49,362 bases of DNA from Gaiellales bacterium (GCA_003599855.1 QZKG01000052.1:1-49362); one strand, 5' to 3'. Counted from the first letter of the stretch, positions 1-10,550 are shown. Translations and numbers: made by a program. The notes: generated from the sequence alone by a model not told the origin.

Positions 1-237
1 ATCCCAGCCGGGGAATAGCAGCACAGCGGGATGGCACTTAAGCGCACGAGCAAGAACCTTTGCCCTCTCCACCCCAAGTTTCACCCTGTCATTTTCAATC
101 GCTGACAGGGTCGACTGAGGAATACCTGTAAGCTCTGAAAGCTGGTTCTGGCTGAGTTCCTGAAGCTCCCGGATGATCTTGACTGACTCCCCGACTGAAA
201 CATCTATTCTCTTTTTTGCCTTCTGGTAATCCTTCAT
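1..237 (-). CDS. HTH (XRE-type) antitoxin, partial (C-terminus outside window)
   Basis: The 79 visible codons read MKDYQKAKKRIDVSVGESVK and continue into a Cro/C1-type helix-turn-helix with the pattern LSQNQLSELTGIPQSTLSAIEN, cut here by the window edge after a segment ending LLFPGW. The HTH would bind the operator of its own operon and the protein would neutralise the toxin encoded just upstream. Its ATG (235-237) overlaps the toxin stop as ATGA, so the two are translationally coupled in toxin-first order, as in higBA-type modules. Local base composition is less GC-rich than the rest of the window, which suggests acquisition. The family assignment is by motif only; the exact antitoxin subtype is not certain. 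Confidence 0.8.
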   Translation of the reverse strand, partial: MKDYQKAKKRIDVSVGESVKIIRELQELSQNQLSELTGIPQSTLSAIENDRVKLGVERAKVLARALKCHPAVLLFPGWD

Positions 238-518
238 CGTTTCCTCCGATAATCATGTGCGGTCAGGTCGACTACTTCTACCAGTATTTCTTGAGCCTCG
301 ACGCGGTAAATAAGTCGATAACCGAGGCCCAGTCTGGAAGACCGGTGACCTTTCCACTCTCCCTTCAGACTCTCGTCGTGAAAGCCTTTGATTCGTCGCA
401 ATCCTGTCGGGCCTGAAATCGCAACTATGTCTTTCCATTTCTCATAGCGCTTGAGGACTTCCACAGGCGCTTTTCTTAGTGATTTATCAGCTCGCCGGTG
501 CTCATATATCTCCCACAT
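234..518 (-). CDS. RelE/HigB-type mRNA interferase toxin
   Basis: A 94-residue basic protein with the pattern of ParE/RelE-superfamily toxins: an N-terminal helix pair (YEHRRADKSLRKAPVEVLKR), a central strand region with GLRRIKGFHDESLKGEWKGH, and a C-terminal YRLIYRVE...ILVEVVDLTAHDYRR. Family members cleave ribosome-bound mRNA. The length is normal for the family. The stop overlaps the antitoxin start by ATGA. No Shine-Dalgarno sequence precedes the ATG at 516-518, and a good promoter ends only 6 bases before it, so the mRNA is probably leaderless. RelE versus HigB naming cannot be settled by eye. Confidence 0.85.
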   Translation of the reverse strand: MWEIYEHRRADKSLRKAPVEVLKRYEKWKDIVAISGPTGLRRIKGFHDESLKGEWKGHRSSRLGLGYRLIYRVEAQEILVEVVDLTAHDYRRKR

Positions 519-524
519 AGCTAA

Positions 525-553
525 TTTATACTATACTATTTATGTTATGGCAA
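525..553 (-). promoter_or_regulatory. Promoter of the toxin-antitoxin pair
   Basis: On the minus strand TTGCCA (548-553) is followed after 17 bases by TATAAA (525-530), 5/6 matches to each sigma-70 consensus hexamer. The -10 lies 6 bases before the toxin ATG, so transcription should begin at or next to the start codon. The spacer and -10 are AT-rich with repeated TATA/AGTATA steps, a plausible operator for the antitoxin. Confidence 0.65.
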
Positions 554-610
554 GAGATATTGAATCCCGGCAAGAAGTTCGAACCCTGTTTGGTGTCAAG
601 ATTTCAGGCA

Positions 611-637
611 ACAAAAAATGGCTTTGTTAAGCCATTT
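611..637 (-). terminator. Rho-independent terminator (minus strand)
   Basis: A perfect 9-bp stem (616-624 with 629-637, arm AAATGGCTT) closes a 4-base loop. On the minus strand it is followed by a run of T (613-618 read as A on the plus strand). It would end minus-strand transcription coming from the 654-720 region, where only a tRNA-3'-end-like sequence is seen. Confidence 0.6.
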
Positions 638-653
638 CTGAGGGGTAAGAAGG

Positions 654-686
654 TGGTGGACCAGGCCGGGTTCGAACCCGGCGGCG
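654..686 (-). other. tRNA/tmRNA 3'-end-like remnant or attachment site
   Basis: Read on the minus strand this segment has a T-arm-like palindrome (666-681, CCGGGTTCGAACCCGG), then CCTGGT and CCACCA, as at the 3' end of a tRNA or tmRNA gene. The T loop would have 6 rather than 7 bases. No matching 5' acceptor strand (GGACCAG) or anticodon arm was found in the remaining 40 bases before the hpf terminator. It therefore looks like a 3' fragment, as left at an integration site beside the toxin-antitoxin pair. The rest of 519-796 holds only the promoter and terminators listed here. The interpretation is tentative. Confidence 0.35.
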
Positions 687-720
687 CACAGAATCCATAG
701 CATGGCCTGCGGGTACCGGC

Positions 721-752
721 ACGAAGAAAGAGGCGCCCGGCGGGGCGCCTCT
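721..752 (-). terminator. Terminator of hpf
   Basis: A 9-bp GC-rich stem (729-737 with 744-752, arm AGAGGCGCC) with a 6-base loop is followed on the minus strand by TTCTTCGT. It lies 45 bases after the hpf stop and should end the comF-hpf transcript. Confidence 0.75.
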
Positions 753-796
753 GCAATTGTCCTGTCAGCCGCCGCATGCGCGGCGTCTCATGATCG

Positions 797-1360
797 TTAT
801 TTCGGCTCGATCAGGCCATAGTTGCCGTCGCGGCGGCGGTAGATGACGTTGGTGTCGTTGGAGTCGGCGTTCTGGAAGACGAAGAACTCATGGCCGATGA
901 GCTCCAGCTGCAGGGCTGCCTCCTCCACCGACATCGGCTTGATGAGGAACTGCTTGGTCTTGACGATCTGCGGCCCGCCTTCCTCCTCTTCCTCCTCCTC
1001 GCCGGCGAAGGCCGTCGCCACCCCGACGTCCGGCGGCAGGCTGCCGCGCACGTGCGCGTCGTGGCTCACCAGCTTGCTGCGGTACTTCTTTACCTGGCGG
1101 CCCAGCTTGTCGGCGACGAGGTCGATGGAGGCGTACATATCGCCGGAGGCGCCCTTGGCCCTCAAAACAGGGCCCTTGGTGAAGATGGTCGCCTCAGCCA
1201 CCTGGTTGTCAGCGATGCTGGGGTTCTTCTCCACAAAGAACTCGAGCTCCATGGTGCTGGCGCTGTTGAGGTTCTTGCCGAGCTTGAGGAGCTTCTCTTC
1301 AGCATAGGAGCGGAGGGCTTCGGTTACGTCTATGTTCCTACCCTTGACCTGAAATTGCAT
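797..1360 (-). CDS. hpf: Ribosome hibernation-promoting factor, long form
   Basis: Long HPF binds the 30S decoding site through its N-terminal domain and dimerises 70S ribosomes into inactive 100S particles through its C-terminal domain. Residues 1-95 (MQFQVKGRNIDVTEAL...) match the HPF/RaiA fold, and residues 132-187 match the dimerisation tail (KTKQFLIKPMSVEEAALQLE, ending VIYRRRDGNYGLIEP). The linker contains seven consecutive Glu (121-127). The chosen ATG (1358-1360) has AAGG six bases upstream; an in-frame ATG two codons earlier (1366) would sit directly on that sequence. The gene lies 52-58 bp after comF in the same direction, a common pairing. The usual downstream neighbour secA is not present. 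Confidence 0.95.
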   Translation of the reverse strand: MQFQVKGRNIDVTEALRSYAEEKLLKLGKNLNSASTMELEFFVEKNPSIADNQVAEATIFTKGPVLRAKGASGDMYASIDLVADKLGRQVKKYRSKLVSHDAHVRGSLPPDVGVATAFAGEEEEEEEGGPQIVKTKQFLIKPMSVEEAALQLELIGHEFFVFQNADSNDTNVIYRRRDGNYGLIEPK

Positions 1361-1418
1361 TGTCATCCTTCCCCGAGTTGTCTCTTTCCAATAGTTTCGG
1401 AATCCGTCGGCTCATTCC

Positions 1419-2138
1419 CTAGTTTTTCACGGTGCGGGCGAAAGTCCAGACATCCACGACCACCCCCAGGTCCGCAGTCAGGACGCGGGAGCATTCGGAC
1501 ACGGTGGCGCCGGTGGTGTATACGTCATCGACAAGCAGGACCTTCGGCGTTTCCACCCCATACCCCCTGCGTACGGAGAAACTGTCACTGAGATTCTTCC
1601 CGCGATCATTAAAATTAAGCCTGTTCTGGGGCGTGGTCGGGAAATTCTTCACAAGAAGGCCTGCCAGCGGCAGTCCCAGCGTCTTCGACAGGGCCCTGGC
1701 GTAAAGCTCAGCCTGGTTGTAGCCGCGGCTGAACTTCCTGGATGCGTGCACAGGCACATACGTTAGGGTAACCTCTCCCGTTTTTTCCGTCAAACCGGCC
1801 AGGCGCGGATGGCTGTGGGTGGCTTCAGCCATGACGCCGGCCAGGTGGCGGCGGCCGGAATACTTCAGGCGGTGGATGGCGCTGCGGGCGGGCCCCGCGT
1901 AGCGGAAGGCCGCCTGCGCGGAGCCGAAATGAAGCCTTCGCCCGCGGCATTCCCGGCATTCAGGCACATCATAGAGGGACGGCTTGCCGCAGCGGCGGCA
2001 GCTCGTGGGCCCGATGGGCTTCAGCCGGGCTCGGCAGGACAGGCATAATTCGTCCCCGCAAACGCCGCAGTGCGCGCAGCGCAAAGGGAAGAGCAGGGAC
2101 AGCAACTGTGAGAGGATGGCTTCGCCAGGTTTGGCCAT
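1419..2138 (-). CDS. comF: ComF family phosphoribosyltransferase-like protein
   Basis: A 239-residue protein with an N-terminal cysteine-rich zinc region (Cys21, 24, 27, 32, 35, 47, 50, 61, 64) and a C-terminal type I phosphoribosyltransferase domain. The PRPP-binding motif VLLVDDVYTTGAT lies at 200-212. The family member ComFC acts in DNA uptake for natural transformation in Bacillus, but ComF proteins are kept in many non-competent bacteria and the substrate is not known here. No other competence gene is visible nearby. It precedes hpf, a conserved neighbour in Gram-positive genomes. No good ribosome binding site is seen before the ATG. Confidence 0.9.
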   Translation of the reverse strand: MAKPGEAILSQLLSLLFPLRCAHCGVCGDELCLSCRARLKPIGPTSCRRCGKPSLYDVPECRECRGRRLHFGSAQAAFRYAGPARSAIHRLKYSGRRHLAGVMAEATHSHPRLAGLTEKTGEVTLTYVPVHASRKFSRGYNQAELYARALSKTLGLPLAGLLVKNFPTTPQNRLNFNDRGKNLSDSFSVRRGYGVETPKVLLVDDVYTTGATVSECSRVLTADLGVVVDVWTFARTVKN

Positions 2139-2225
2139 ATCCGCGGCCCTCGCTTCCGCTCTTGTCTTTATTACTGATTCGTACAGCGACGGCGGCGCTC
2201 GGTGGCGCCGGGGGGTAAGGAAACC

Positions 2226-3340
2226 CTAGTCCTGCACGTGGCTGTCGGCCTCGATGACGGTGAAGGGCTCCAGGTGGACCGCTTCATCCAGCACGCTGCC
2301 GGCGCCGATGACGCAGCGGTCGCCCACCACCACGCGGTCGTGGATGTGGACCTCGTCGCGGATATGGGCGCCGCGGCCGATGATGCCGCCCATCACCTTG
2401 GCCCCCGCCCCGGTCTGGGAGGCGTGCCACTTGATGACGCCCTCCAGGGCGGCGCCGTCCTCGATGACGCTGTGGTCGCCGATGATGAGCGGGCCGGTGA
2501 GCCTGACGTCCTTGCCGACTGTGCAGTAATCCCCCAGCAGGATGGGGGGCTCCAGCCTCGCCGTGCTGTCCACTCTCGTCCCCTTGCCGGTGATGATGCC
2601 GGGGGAGCGCTCCTTGCCGGATATCTCAACCCTGACCTTGCCGGTGAGGGCGTCGAAGTTGCCGATGCGGTACTGCTCGAGGCTGCCCACGTCGTTCCAG
2701 TAGCCGTCGATCTCGAAACCGTGGAAGGGGATCGATTTCTCGACGAATTCGGGGAAGAGCTGCTTGCCGAAGTCGTAGAAGGCGTCCTTGGGGATGTAAT
2801 CGAAGACGGCCGGCTCGAAGATATAGATGCCGCAATTGCAGAGGTTGCTGAGCTCCTCGCCGGGGGCCGGCTTCTCCTGGAAGCCCACGACGCGGTTCGT
2901 TTTGTCGAGGATGACCACCCCGAACTTGCTGGGGTCCTCCACCCGCTTGAGCGCCAGGGTGGCGATGCCGCCGGACTCGCGGTGCTGCTCCATCAGGCGC
3001 GTCAGGTCGATGTCGGTCAGGGCGTCGCCGCTGATGATGAGGAAGGTCTCGTCGCCGAGGAACTTCTGCACCCGCTTGACGCCCCCGGCCGTGCCCAGGA
3101 GCTCCGGCTCCAGGGAGTAGCTGAGCTGGACCCCCACCTTCTGGCCCTTGCCGAAGTAGTTGGTGATGGCGTGGGGGTGGTAGTGGAGGTTGGCAACGGC
3201 CTGCGTGTAGCCGTGCTGCTTGATCAGGCGCAGGATATGCCACATCACCGGTCGGTTGACGATCGGTGCCATCGGTTTGGAGATGGAGCCGGTCAGCGGC
3301 CGCAGACGCGTGCCGAGGCCGGCGGCTAGCACCATGGCTT

Positions 3341-3344
<4 letters not shown>
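2226..3344 (-). CDS. Sugar-1-phosphate nucleotidyltransferase, mannose-1-P guanylyltransferase-like
   Basis: A 372-residue NDP-sugar pyrophosphorylase. Residues 1-235 form the nucleotidyltransferase domain, with the signature GLGTRLRPLTGSISKP near residue 9 and FLIISGDALTDIDL for metal and sugar binding. The C-terminal third (from about 250) has hexapeptide left-handed beta-helix repeats such as VIEDGA and RGAHIRDEV. It joins a sugar 1-phosphate to NTP; phosphomannomutase and phosphomannose isomerase genes in the same strand block suggest GDP-mannose, although a glucose-1-phosphate enzyme cannot be excluded. The TTG start overlaps the mtnA stop (TTGA), indicating translational coupling. Confidence 0.8.
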
Positions 3345-4396
<1,052 letters not shown>

Positions 4397-4449
4397 ACCT
4401 GTCTCCCTCCAGATTCGAGATCCTTCGTCGCGCTCCGCGCTCCTGCGCT

Positions 4450-5945
<1,496 letters not shown>

Positions 5946-7010
5946 CTAACCCAGCCGCCGCTTCAGCTCCTCGATGCGCTCCACGGGCGAGGGGTCGACG
6001 CCCTGGAGCACCGCCATGTAGAGCGAGACCCAGTCCCCCAGGTAGCAGGCGGAGAGCACACGGGCCAGGCGGCTGGCGCCGCTGGTGGCATGGCGGATGA
6101 CCTCTCCGGGGAGCGAATCCGCGGTGAGCTCCATGCGCTTCAGGTTCTGGGTGTGCGTCTCCCGGTCCTCCAGGTAGACCACGCGGAAGCGCGCCTGCAG
6201 GTCCGCGGGGCGCTCCCAGCCGACGATCTCGTTGTGGTTCAGTTCGGGGAACTCGTTGCAGAAGGCCAGCGTCTTGGCGTTCTCGTTGATCTGGCCCTTC
6301 CAGCGGCGGGCGGCTACCGCGGTCAGTTCGGCGCCGTAAATGACGGGGATGTTGCCATGGAGCTTCAGGGCGAGCTGCTTGGCCGGGTTGTCCGCTGCGG
6401 GCCTGTCCATGCCGTACGCCTCAGCAAGGTCCTCCAGAGCCGCCGCCGTCTCGCGCACATCATCCTCCAGCTCACCGACGAGCCCCATGGCCTCCAGGCA
6501 GGCGGCGACCGGGATGGAAAGATAGCCGATGGCGGCCCGGGGCTGCAGGCCGGACGGTATCGTGATCAGCGGCAGCTCCTGCTCGCCGGCCAGGGCGGCC
6601 ATCCTGCCGCCGGAGGTGATGCAGATGACGCGGCTGCCCCGTTCCAGCGCCTGCCCCAGGCAGGAGAGGGTCTCCTCGGTGTTGCCGGAATAGCTGATGG
6701 CGAAGACCACCGTCCGGCTGTCCACCCAACCGGGCAGGCTGTAGTTGCGCACGGTCTCCATGTTGCAATAGAGGGAGGAGTCGTAGACGCCCCGCACCAG
6801 GTCGGCGCCGATGGCGGAGCCACCCATGCCGGCCACCACCACACCGCCCACCTCGTGCGGGGACTCCTCCACCCTCTCCCGGGCGGCGCCGTAAGCCTCT
6901 CGCACCTGCTCGCCCAGCCCGGCCACCATGCCGAACTGGCCCTGGGTGTCGAGCGCCAGGATAGCGCTGGTGTCGTCCAGCTTCTCTGTAAGTGGATCCT
7001 TGGCGTCCAT
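5946..7010 (-). CDS. Bifunctional phosphoglucose/phosphomannose isomerase
   Basis: A 354-residue protein of the two-SIS-domain PGI/PMI family found in archaea and some bacteria, which interconverts fructose 6-phosphate with glucose 6-phosphate and mannose 6-phosphate. It shows GMGGSAIGADLV (first SIS domain), FAISYSGNTEETL (phosphosugar Ser/Thr loop), and NENAKTLAFCNEFPELNHNE in the second half, typical of the family. It lies 18 bp downstream of phosphomannomutase, so the two steps fructose-6-P to mannose-6-P to mannose-1-P are encoded together. No clear Shine-Dalgarno precedes the ATG; translation is probably linked to the upstream gene. Confidence 0.9.
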   Translation of the reverse strand: MDAKDPLTEKLDDTSAILALDTQGQFGMVAGLGEQVREAYGAARERVEESPHEVGGVVVAGMGGSAIGADLVRGVYDSSLYCNMETVRNYSLPGWVDSRTVVFAISYSGNTEETLSCLGQALERGSRVICITSGGRMAALAGEQELPLITIPSGLQPRAAIGYLSIPVAACLEAMGLVGELEDDVRETAAALEDLAEAYGMDRPAADNPAKQLALKLHGNIPVIYGAELTAVAARRWKGQINENAKTLAFCNEFPELNHNEIVGWERPADLQARFRVVYLEDRETHTQNLKRMELTADSLPGEVIRHATSGASRLARVLSACYLGDWVSLYMAVLQGVDPSPVERIEELKRRLG

Positions 7011-7028
7011 TGAATCGGGCGGGCTGGC

Positions 7029-8405
7029 CTAATGGTCGGCGGCCACCGAGGGGAAACGCTTCAGCTTGTCCATGATCATCGCCTGGATCTCATCGCGGCG
7101 CTCGGGGGTCTTCGCCTCGCAGCGGACCACCACCACCGGCGAGGTATTGGAGGCGCGCACCAGGCCCCAGCCGTCGGGGAAGACCACGCGCGCACCGTCG
7201 ATGTCGATGATCTCCCCGCCCTCGGCGGCGAACTCCTCCTTGATGGTCTCGACGATCTGGAACTTCTCCTCCTCGTCAGTTTCGATGCGGAGCTCGGGAG
7301 TGGCGTAATACCTGGGGATGTCCGCCATGGTCCCGGAGAGCTTTTCATCACTCCTGGACACCAACTCCACCAGCCGCGCCGCCGAATAGATGGCGTCGTC
7401 GTAGCCGAAGTAGCGGTCGGCGAAGTAGATGTGGCCGCTCATCTCGCCCGCCAGCAGCGCCTTCTCCTCGCGGATCTTGGCCTCGATGAGGGAATGGCCC
7501 GTCTTCCACATGAGCGGCTTGCCGCCGTGGGCGGCGATGTCCTCCACCAGCGCCTGGGAGCATTTCACCTCGAAGATGACGGTGCCCCCCGGATGCTCCT
7601 TGAGGATTTCGCGGCCGAAGAGGATCATCAGCTGGTCGCCCCAGACGATGGCGCCGTCGTCGGCCACCGCGCCGATGCGGTCGGCATCGCCATCGAGGGC
7701 TATGCCGAGCTCGGCTCCCTCGTCGGCCACCGTCCTGATCAGGTCTTCGAGATATTCAGGCACCGTCGGGTCCGGGTGGTGGTTGGGGAAGGTGCCGTCC
7801 AGCTCGCAGTAGAGCTCCACCACCTCGCAACCAAGACGTTTAAGCAGCTCCGGCGCCACGGCGCCGCCGACGCCGTTGCCGCAGTCCAGCACCACCTTGA
7901 CCGGACGGTCGAGCTTCACGTCGTCCACGATATGCTCTATATAGGAAGGCACCGGGTCCTCGGCGGACTCCCTGCCTTCACCGGTGGCGAACTCGCCGGA
8001 CTGGATGATGGCGAGTATCTTCTGGATCTCCTCGCCGTAGATGGTGCCATGGCCCTCGCAGAGCTTGAAGCCGTTGTACTCCGAGGGGTTGTGGCTGCCG
8101 GTGATCATCACGCCGGCCTGCTTGTCGTACTTGTGGAGCGAGTAATAGAAGACGGGGCTCGGCACCTCGCCCACGTCGATGGCGTCGCAGCCGGTGGCGA
8201 GGACGCCGCGGATGATGGCGTCGCGGAACGGCTTCGAGCTCGGGCGGTTGTCGCGGCCGACGAGCGCTTCGCTGTGCCCGTGCCCCAGGGCGTAAGTGCC
8301 GTAGGCCCGGCCCAGCAGCTCCACGTTCTCCTCGGTCAGGTCCTCGCCGACGAGGCCCCTGATGTCATATTCACGGAATATCCTCGGATTGATGCTGGCA
8401 GTCAC
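7029..8405 (-). CDS. manB: Phosphomannomutase/phosphoglucomutase
   Basis: A 458-residue alpha-D-phosphohexomutase with the four standard domains. Residues FREYDIRGLVGEDLT open domain 1, and the active phosphoserine is Ser104 in ITGSHNPSEYNGFK. The metal loop is LDGDADRIGAV near 245, the sugar-binding loop GEMSGH near 325, and the phosphate-binding RASNTSP near 420. It converts mannose or glucose 6-phosphate to the 1-phosphate. It starts with GTG after AGGAGGACAG. It heads the sugar block and feeds the nucleotidyltransferase at 2226-3344. Sequence alone does not say which hexose is preferred. Confidence 0.92.
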   Translation of the reverse strand: MTASINPRIFREYDIRGLVGEDLTEENVELLGRAYGTYALGHGHSEALVGRDNRPSSKPFRDAIIRGVLATGCDAIDVGEVPSPVFYYSLHKYDKQAGVMITGSHNPSEYNGFKLCEGHGTIYGEEIQKILAIIQSGEFATGEGRESAEDPVPSYIEHIVDDVKLDRPVKVVLDCGNGVGGAVAPELLKRLGCEVVELYCELDGTFPNHHPDPTVPEYLEDLIRTVADEGAELGIALDGDADRIGAVADDGAIVWGDQLMILFGREILKEHPGGTVIFEVKCSQALVEDIAAHGGKPLMWKTGHSLIEAKIREEKALLAGEMSGHIYFADRYFGYDDAIYSAARLVELVSRSDEKLSGTMADIPRYYATPELRIETDEEEKFQIVETIKEEFAAEGGEIIDIDGARVVFPDGWGLVRASNTSPVVVVRCEAKTPERRDEIQAMIMDKLKRFPSVAADH

Positions 8406-8454
8406 TCCTGTCCTCCTGTATGTCGATTCCCCGCAACGGGGTTCTGTGTGATCC

Positions 8455-8886
8455 TTACAGGTCGACCTTCCACTTGCCGTCCTCCATGACCAGCCTGAAG
8501 TCCTGCTCTACGCTCTGTTCGGCCTCGCCGATCTTCATGGACAGGCGCGCCCTCACCATAGCGGTGTCCCCGCCGACGCCGATGTCCTCCTGCAGCGTCT
8601 CGAAATCCTCCAGCTTCACCTCACCGATGGCGCCGAAGAGCTGCCCCCTCAGGTCGGACTCCTCACATTCGCGGATGGCGTCTTCCCGCGGCTGGCCGCC
8701 CAGGCTGCTGCTGGATGACAGGTCGAACAGCGTGGCGCAATCGTTCTCGAACGCCGCCTGGATGAAATCCTTCGCCGTGGCCGCCGGCCCGGTGTCGCCA
8801 CACCCGGCAGCCGCCAGGACCAGCGCCGCCACTAGCGGCAACAACAGCCATCGCTTGCGAAGCTTGCGAATGATGTTACCTCCCAT
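8455..8886 (-). CDS. Small lipoprotein with NTF2-like (DUF4878-type) domain
   Basis: A 143-residue secreted lipoprotein: basic N-terminus (MGGNIIRKLRKRW), hydrophobic stretch, and lipobox LAAAGC followed by GDTGP. The mature part has the layout of NTF2-like lipoproteins: a helix with TAKDFIQAAFENDCATLFDL and a final strand LVMEDGKWKVDL. The ATG at 8886 has GGGAG six bases upstream; a TTG 13 codons earlier lacks a site. It ends 49 bp before the manB start. Function is unknown; such domains often bind small ligands or cap secreted complexes. A second protein of similar design is at 11622-12068. Confidence 0.75.
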   Translation of the reverse strand: MGGNIIRKLRKRWLLLPLVAALVLAAAGCGDTGPAATAKDFIQAAFENDCATLFDLSSSSSLGGQPREDAIRECEESDLRGQLFGAIGEVKLEDFETLQEDIGVGGDTAMVRARLSMKIGEAEQSVEQDFRLVMEDGKWKVDL

Positions 8887-8996
8887 GAATGGCTCCCGTG
8901 GCGCTGACCTGATCAGCTCTGCCAACTTTACAACATTTCCTCTGGAAAAGTCGTGCCGGCAACGCCGCGTGGTGGGCCTTTAGCGCCTGCGTGGGC

Positions 8997-9509
8997 TCAG
9001 GCGGCGGCGCCGAGGCGCTTCCTGAAAGCGGCGAGGATGAAGCGGGCGACCATGCGCATGCCGCCCTGCTGCCTGATCAGCCGCAGCCTGCGCCAGCGCC
9101 CCACCTGACCAGCGCTCTCGCGCTCTGGCGGGCGCCAGACATAGTAGGGGCCGTCTCCGCCCCCGGCGGCCTCGATGATTCCGCGCTTGAGGAGCGTCGG
9201 GCTGGCCGGAACAGCCGCGCCGTCGCTGAAGAAGCTGTTAGCCGCGAAGATATCCCGGCCGCAGACCACCAGTTCCGAGTCCTGGGCCACCAGGCCCAGG
9301 TTGCGCTGGTTGTAATAGATGACTGCGAAGTCCGGGTGCGTGTAGCTGGTGGTCGCCGGCAGGGCCAGGATGACGTCGTACTCGCGTGAGAGCGCTTCGG
9401 CTATCTCGCGGCCTTCGTCGTCACGCCCCTCTTCGGGGGAGACAGCCTCCGAACCCACCACCAGCACCCGGATCCTGCTGTTGTTTCCCTGATAAACGTT
9501 ATTCACCAT
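8997..9509 (-). CDS. Conserved hypothetical protein
   Basis: A 170-residue protein that I do not recognise. The N-terminus IRVLVVGSEAVSP and the pattern EIAEALSREYDVILALP look like a Rossmann-type alpha/beta start, as in the N-terminal half of glycosyltransferases or receiver-like folds. The C-terminal third is basic (RWRRLRLIRQQGGMRMVARF). There is no signal peptide. An ATG at 9518 lies inside the -10 of a strong promoter (9517-9545), so the ATG at 9507-9509, seven bases after the -10, is taken as a leaderless start. It is divergent from rplM. Confidence 0.6.
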   Translation of the reverse strand: MVNNVYQGNNSRIRVLVVGSEAVSPEEGRDDEGREIAEALSREYDVILALPATTSYTHPDFAVIYYNQRNLGLVAQDSELVVCGRDIFAANSFFSDGAAVPASPTLLKRGIIEAAGGGDGPYYVWRPPERESAGQVGRWRRLRLIRQQGGMRMVARFILAAFRKRLGAAA

Positions 9510-9516
9510 GTATAAC

Positions 9517-9545
9517 ATTTTACGCCGGGAGCGCCCTCTTGTTAA
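9517..9545 (-). promoter_or_regulatory. Promoter of the hypothetical gene at 8997-9509
   Basis: On the minus strand TTAACA (9540-9545) and TAAAAT (9517-9522) are spaced by exactly 17 bases, 5/6 matches each. The predicted start of transcription coincides with the ATG at 9509, which implies a leaderless mRNA. Confidence 0.6.
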
Positions 9546-9619
9546 GCCCCCCGGGGGTATGCTCGCCACCGGCGCGAGGGCGGGCCGTCATGCGTGGCAC
9601 AAAGCGGCGGGGCCTTCAT

Positions 9620-9648
9620 TTGACAGGGAGCGTTTTCTTCTCTATTAT
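9620..9648 (+). promoter_or_regulatory. Sigma-70-type promoter of rplM-rpsI
   Basis: TTGACA (9620-9625) and TATTAT (9643-9648) are separated by exactly 17 bases, 6/6 and 5/6 to consensus. It is the best promoter in the window and lies 29 bases before the rplM start, as expected for a highly expressed ribosomal operon. Confidence 0.85.
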
Positions 9649-9677
9649 TCATCCTTGCGCCTGATTCGGCAGTGACT

Positions 9678-10109
9678 ATGAAGACTTACGTAGCAAAACC
9701 ATCAACGATTAATCGCGACTGGTACGTCGTTGACGCAAGCGGCATGCGGCTGGGCCGCCTGGCCACTCGTGTCGCCGACACCCTGCGCGGCAAGAACAAG
9801 CCCGATTATACGCCCCATATCGACACGGGCGATTTCGTGGTGGTCGTCAATGCCGGCAAGATCGCCGTGACCGGGAACAAGCTGGAAGACAAGATCTACT
9901 ACCGGCACACCGGGTACCCGGGCGGCCTCAAGCAGAGGACGCTGGCGGAGATGCTCGAGAAGCAGCCGGAAGAGGTCATCCGCAAGGCGGTCAGGGGCAT
10001 GATGCCCAAGAACCGGCTGTCCCGGGCGCAACTCAAGAAGCTCAAGATCTATTCCGGGGCGTCCCACCCGCACGAAGCCCAGAAACCAGTGGAGATGGAA
10101 ATTGGCTAG
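9678..10109 (+). CDS. rplM: 50S ribosomal protein L13
   Basis: L13 is an early-assembling protein of the large subunit. The 143-residue sequence begins [20 protein letters not shown] and contains [34 protein letters not shown] and [14 protein letters not shown], all standard for L13. The ATG at 9678 fits the family start; an in-frame GTG two codons upstream is less likely. Its end overlaps the rpsI start by 8 bases, so the two are coupled as in most bacteria. Confidence 0.98.
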   Translation: MKTYVAKPSTINRDWYVVDASGMRLGRLATRVADTLRGKNKPDYTPHIDTGDFVVVVNAGKIAVTGNKLEDKIYYRHTGYPGGLKQRTLAEMLEKQPEEVIRKAVRGMMPKNRLSRAQLKKLKIYSGASHPHEAQKPVEMEIG

Positions 10110-10488
10110 CTATTTCGCAACAGGCAAACGCAAGAATGCCATCGCCCGGGTCATCCTGACCCCCGGCGAGGGCAACATCACCGTCAACGACCGACCCGTG
10201 AGTGAGTACTTCGGGCGCGAGCGCCTGACCACCGAGATCAGGATGCCCCTCAAGACCACCGGCACCGACAGCCGTTTCGACGTCAGGGCCAACATCACCG
10301 GTGGCGGCGTGAGCGGCCAGGCGGGCGCCCTCAAGCACGGCATCGCCCGGGCGCTGCTCAAGGCGGATGAGTCGCTGCGCAAGGAGCTGCGCGGCGGCGG
10401 TTTCCTCACCCGCGACTCGCGCATCACGGAACGCAAGAAGGCCGGCCTCAAGGGCGCGCGCAAACGGCCGCAGTTCTCCAAGAGGTAG
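10102..10488 (+). CDS. rpsI: 30S ribosomal protein S9
   Basis: S9 lies in the head of the small subunit with its basic C-terminal tail reaching the P-site tRNA. The 128-residue protein shows [16 protein letters not shown] at the start, [19 protein letters not shown] in the middle, and the conserved tail [13 protein letters not shown]. The TTG start is inside the last codons of rplM, preceded by GGAGATGGAAA. The operon ends at the terminator 35 bp downstream. Confidence 0.98.
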   Translation: MASYFATGKRKNAIARVILTPGEGNITVNDRPVSEYFGRERLTTEIRMPLKTTGTDSRFDVRANITGGGVSGQAGALKHGIARALLKADESLRKELRGGGFLTRDSRITERKKAGLKGARKRPQFSKR

Positions 10489-10522
10489 ACCGGCAGCGGC
10501 AGGGTCCGCGCCAGGATTTCCA

Positions 10523-10548
10523 GGGACGCCCCAGGGCGTCCCTTTTTT
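10523..10548 (+). terminator. Rho-independent terminator of rplM-rpsI
   Basis: The stem GGGACGCC (10523-10530) pairs with GGCGTCCC (10535-10542) around a 4-base loop and is followed at once by six T (10543-10548). This is a complete intrinsic terminator. Confidence 0.92.
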
Positions 10549-10550
10549 AT

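Noticed and set aside
654..735. Complete tRNA or tmRNA gene
   Set aside because: The 3' acceptor has no complementary 5' strand before the hpf terminator, and the T loop is one base short.
890..1591. Long open frame antisense to hpf and comF
   Set aside because: It arises from GC-rich codon structure on the opposite strand; the protein is low-complexity and the sense frames encode clear HPF and ComF.
2202..3329. Long plus-strand frame over the nucleotidyltransferase gene
   Set aside because: Asp/Val/Ala-rich shadow of the real minus-strand gene, with no family resemblance. Similar shadows lie over mtnA, ahcY, manB, glmS, nnr, pknB and ino1.
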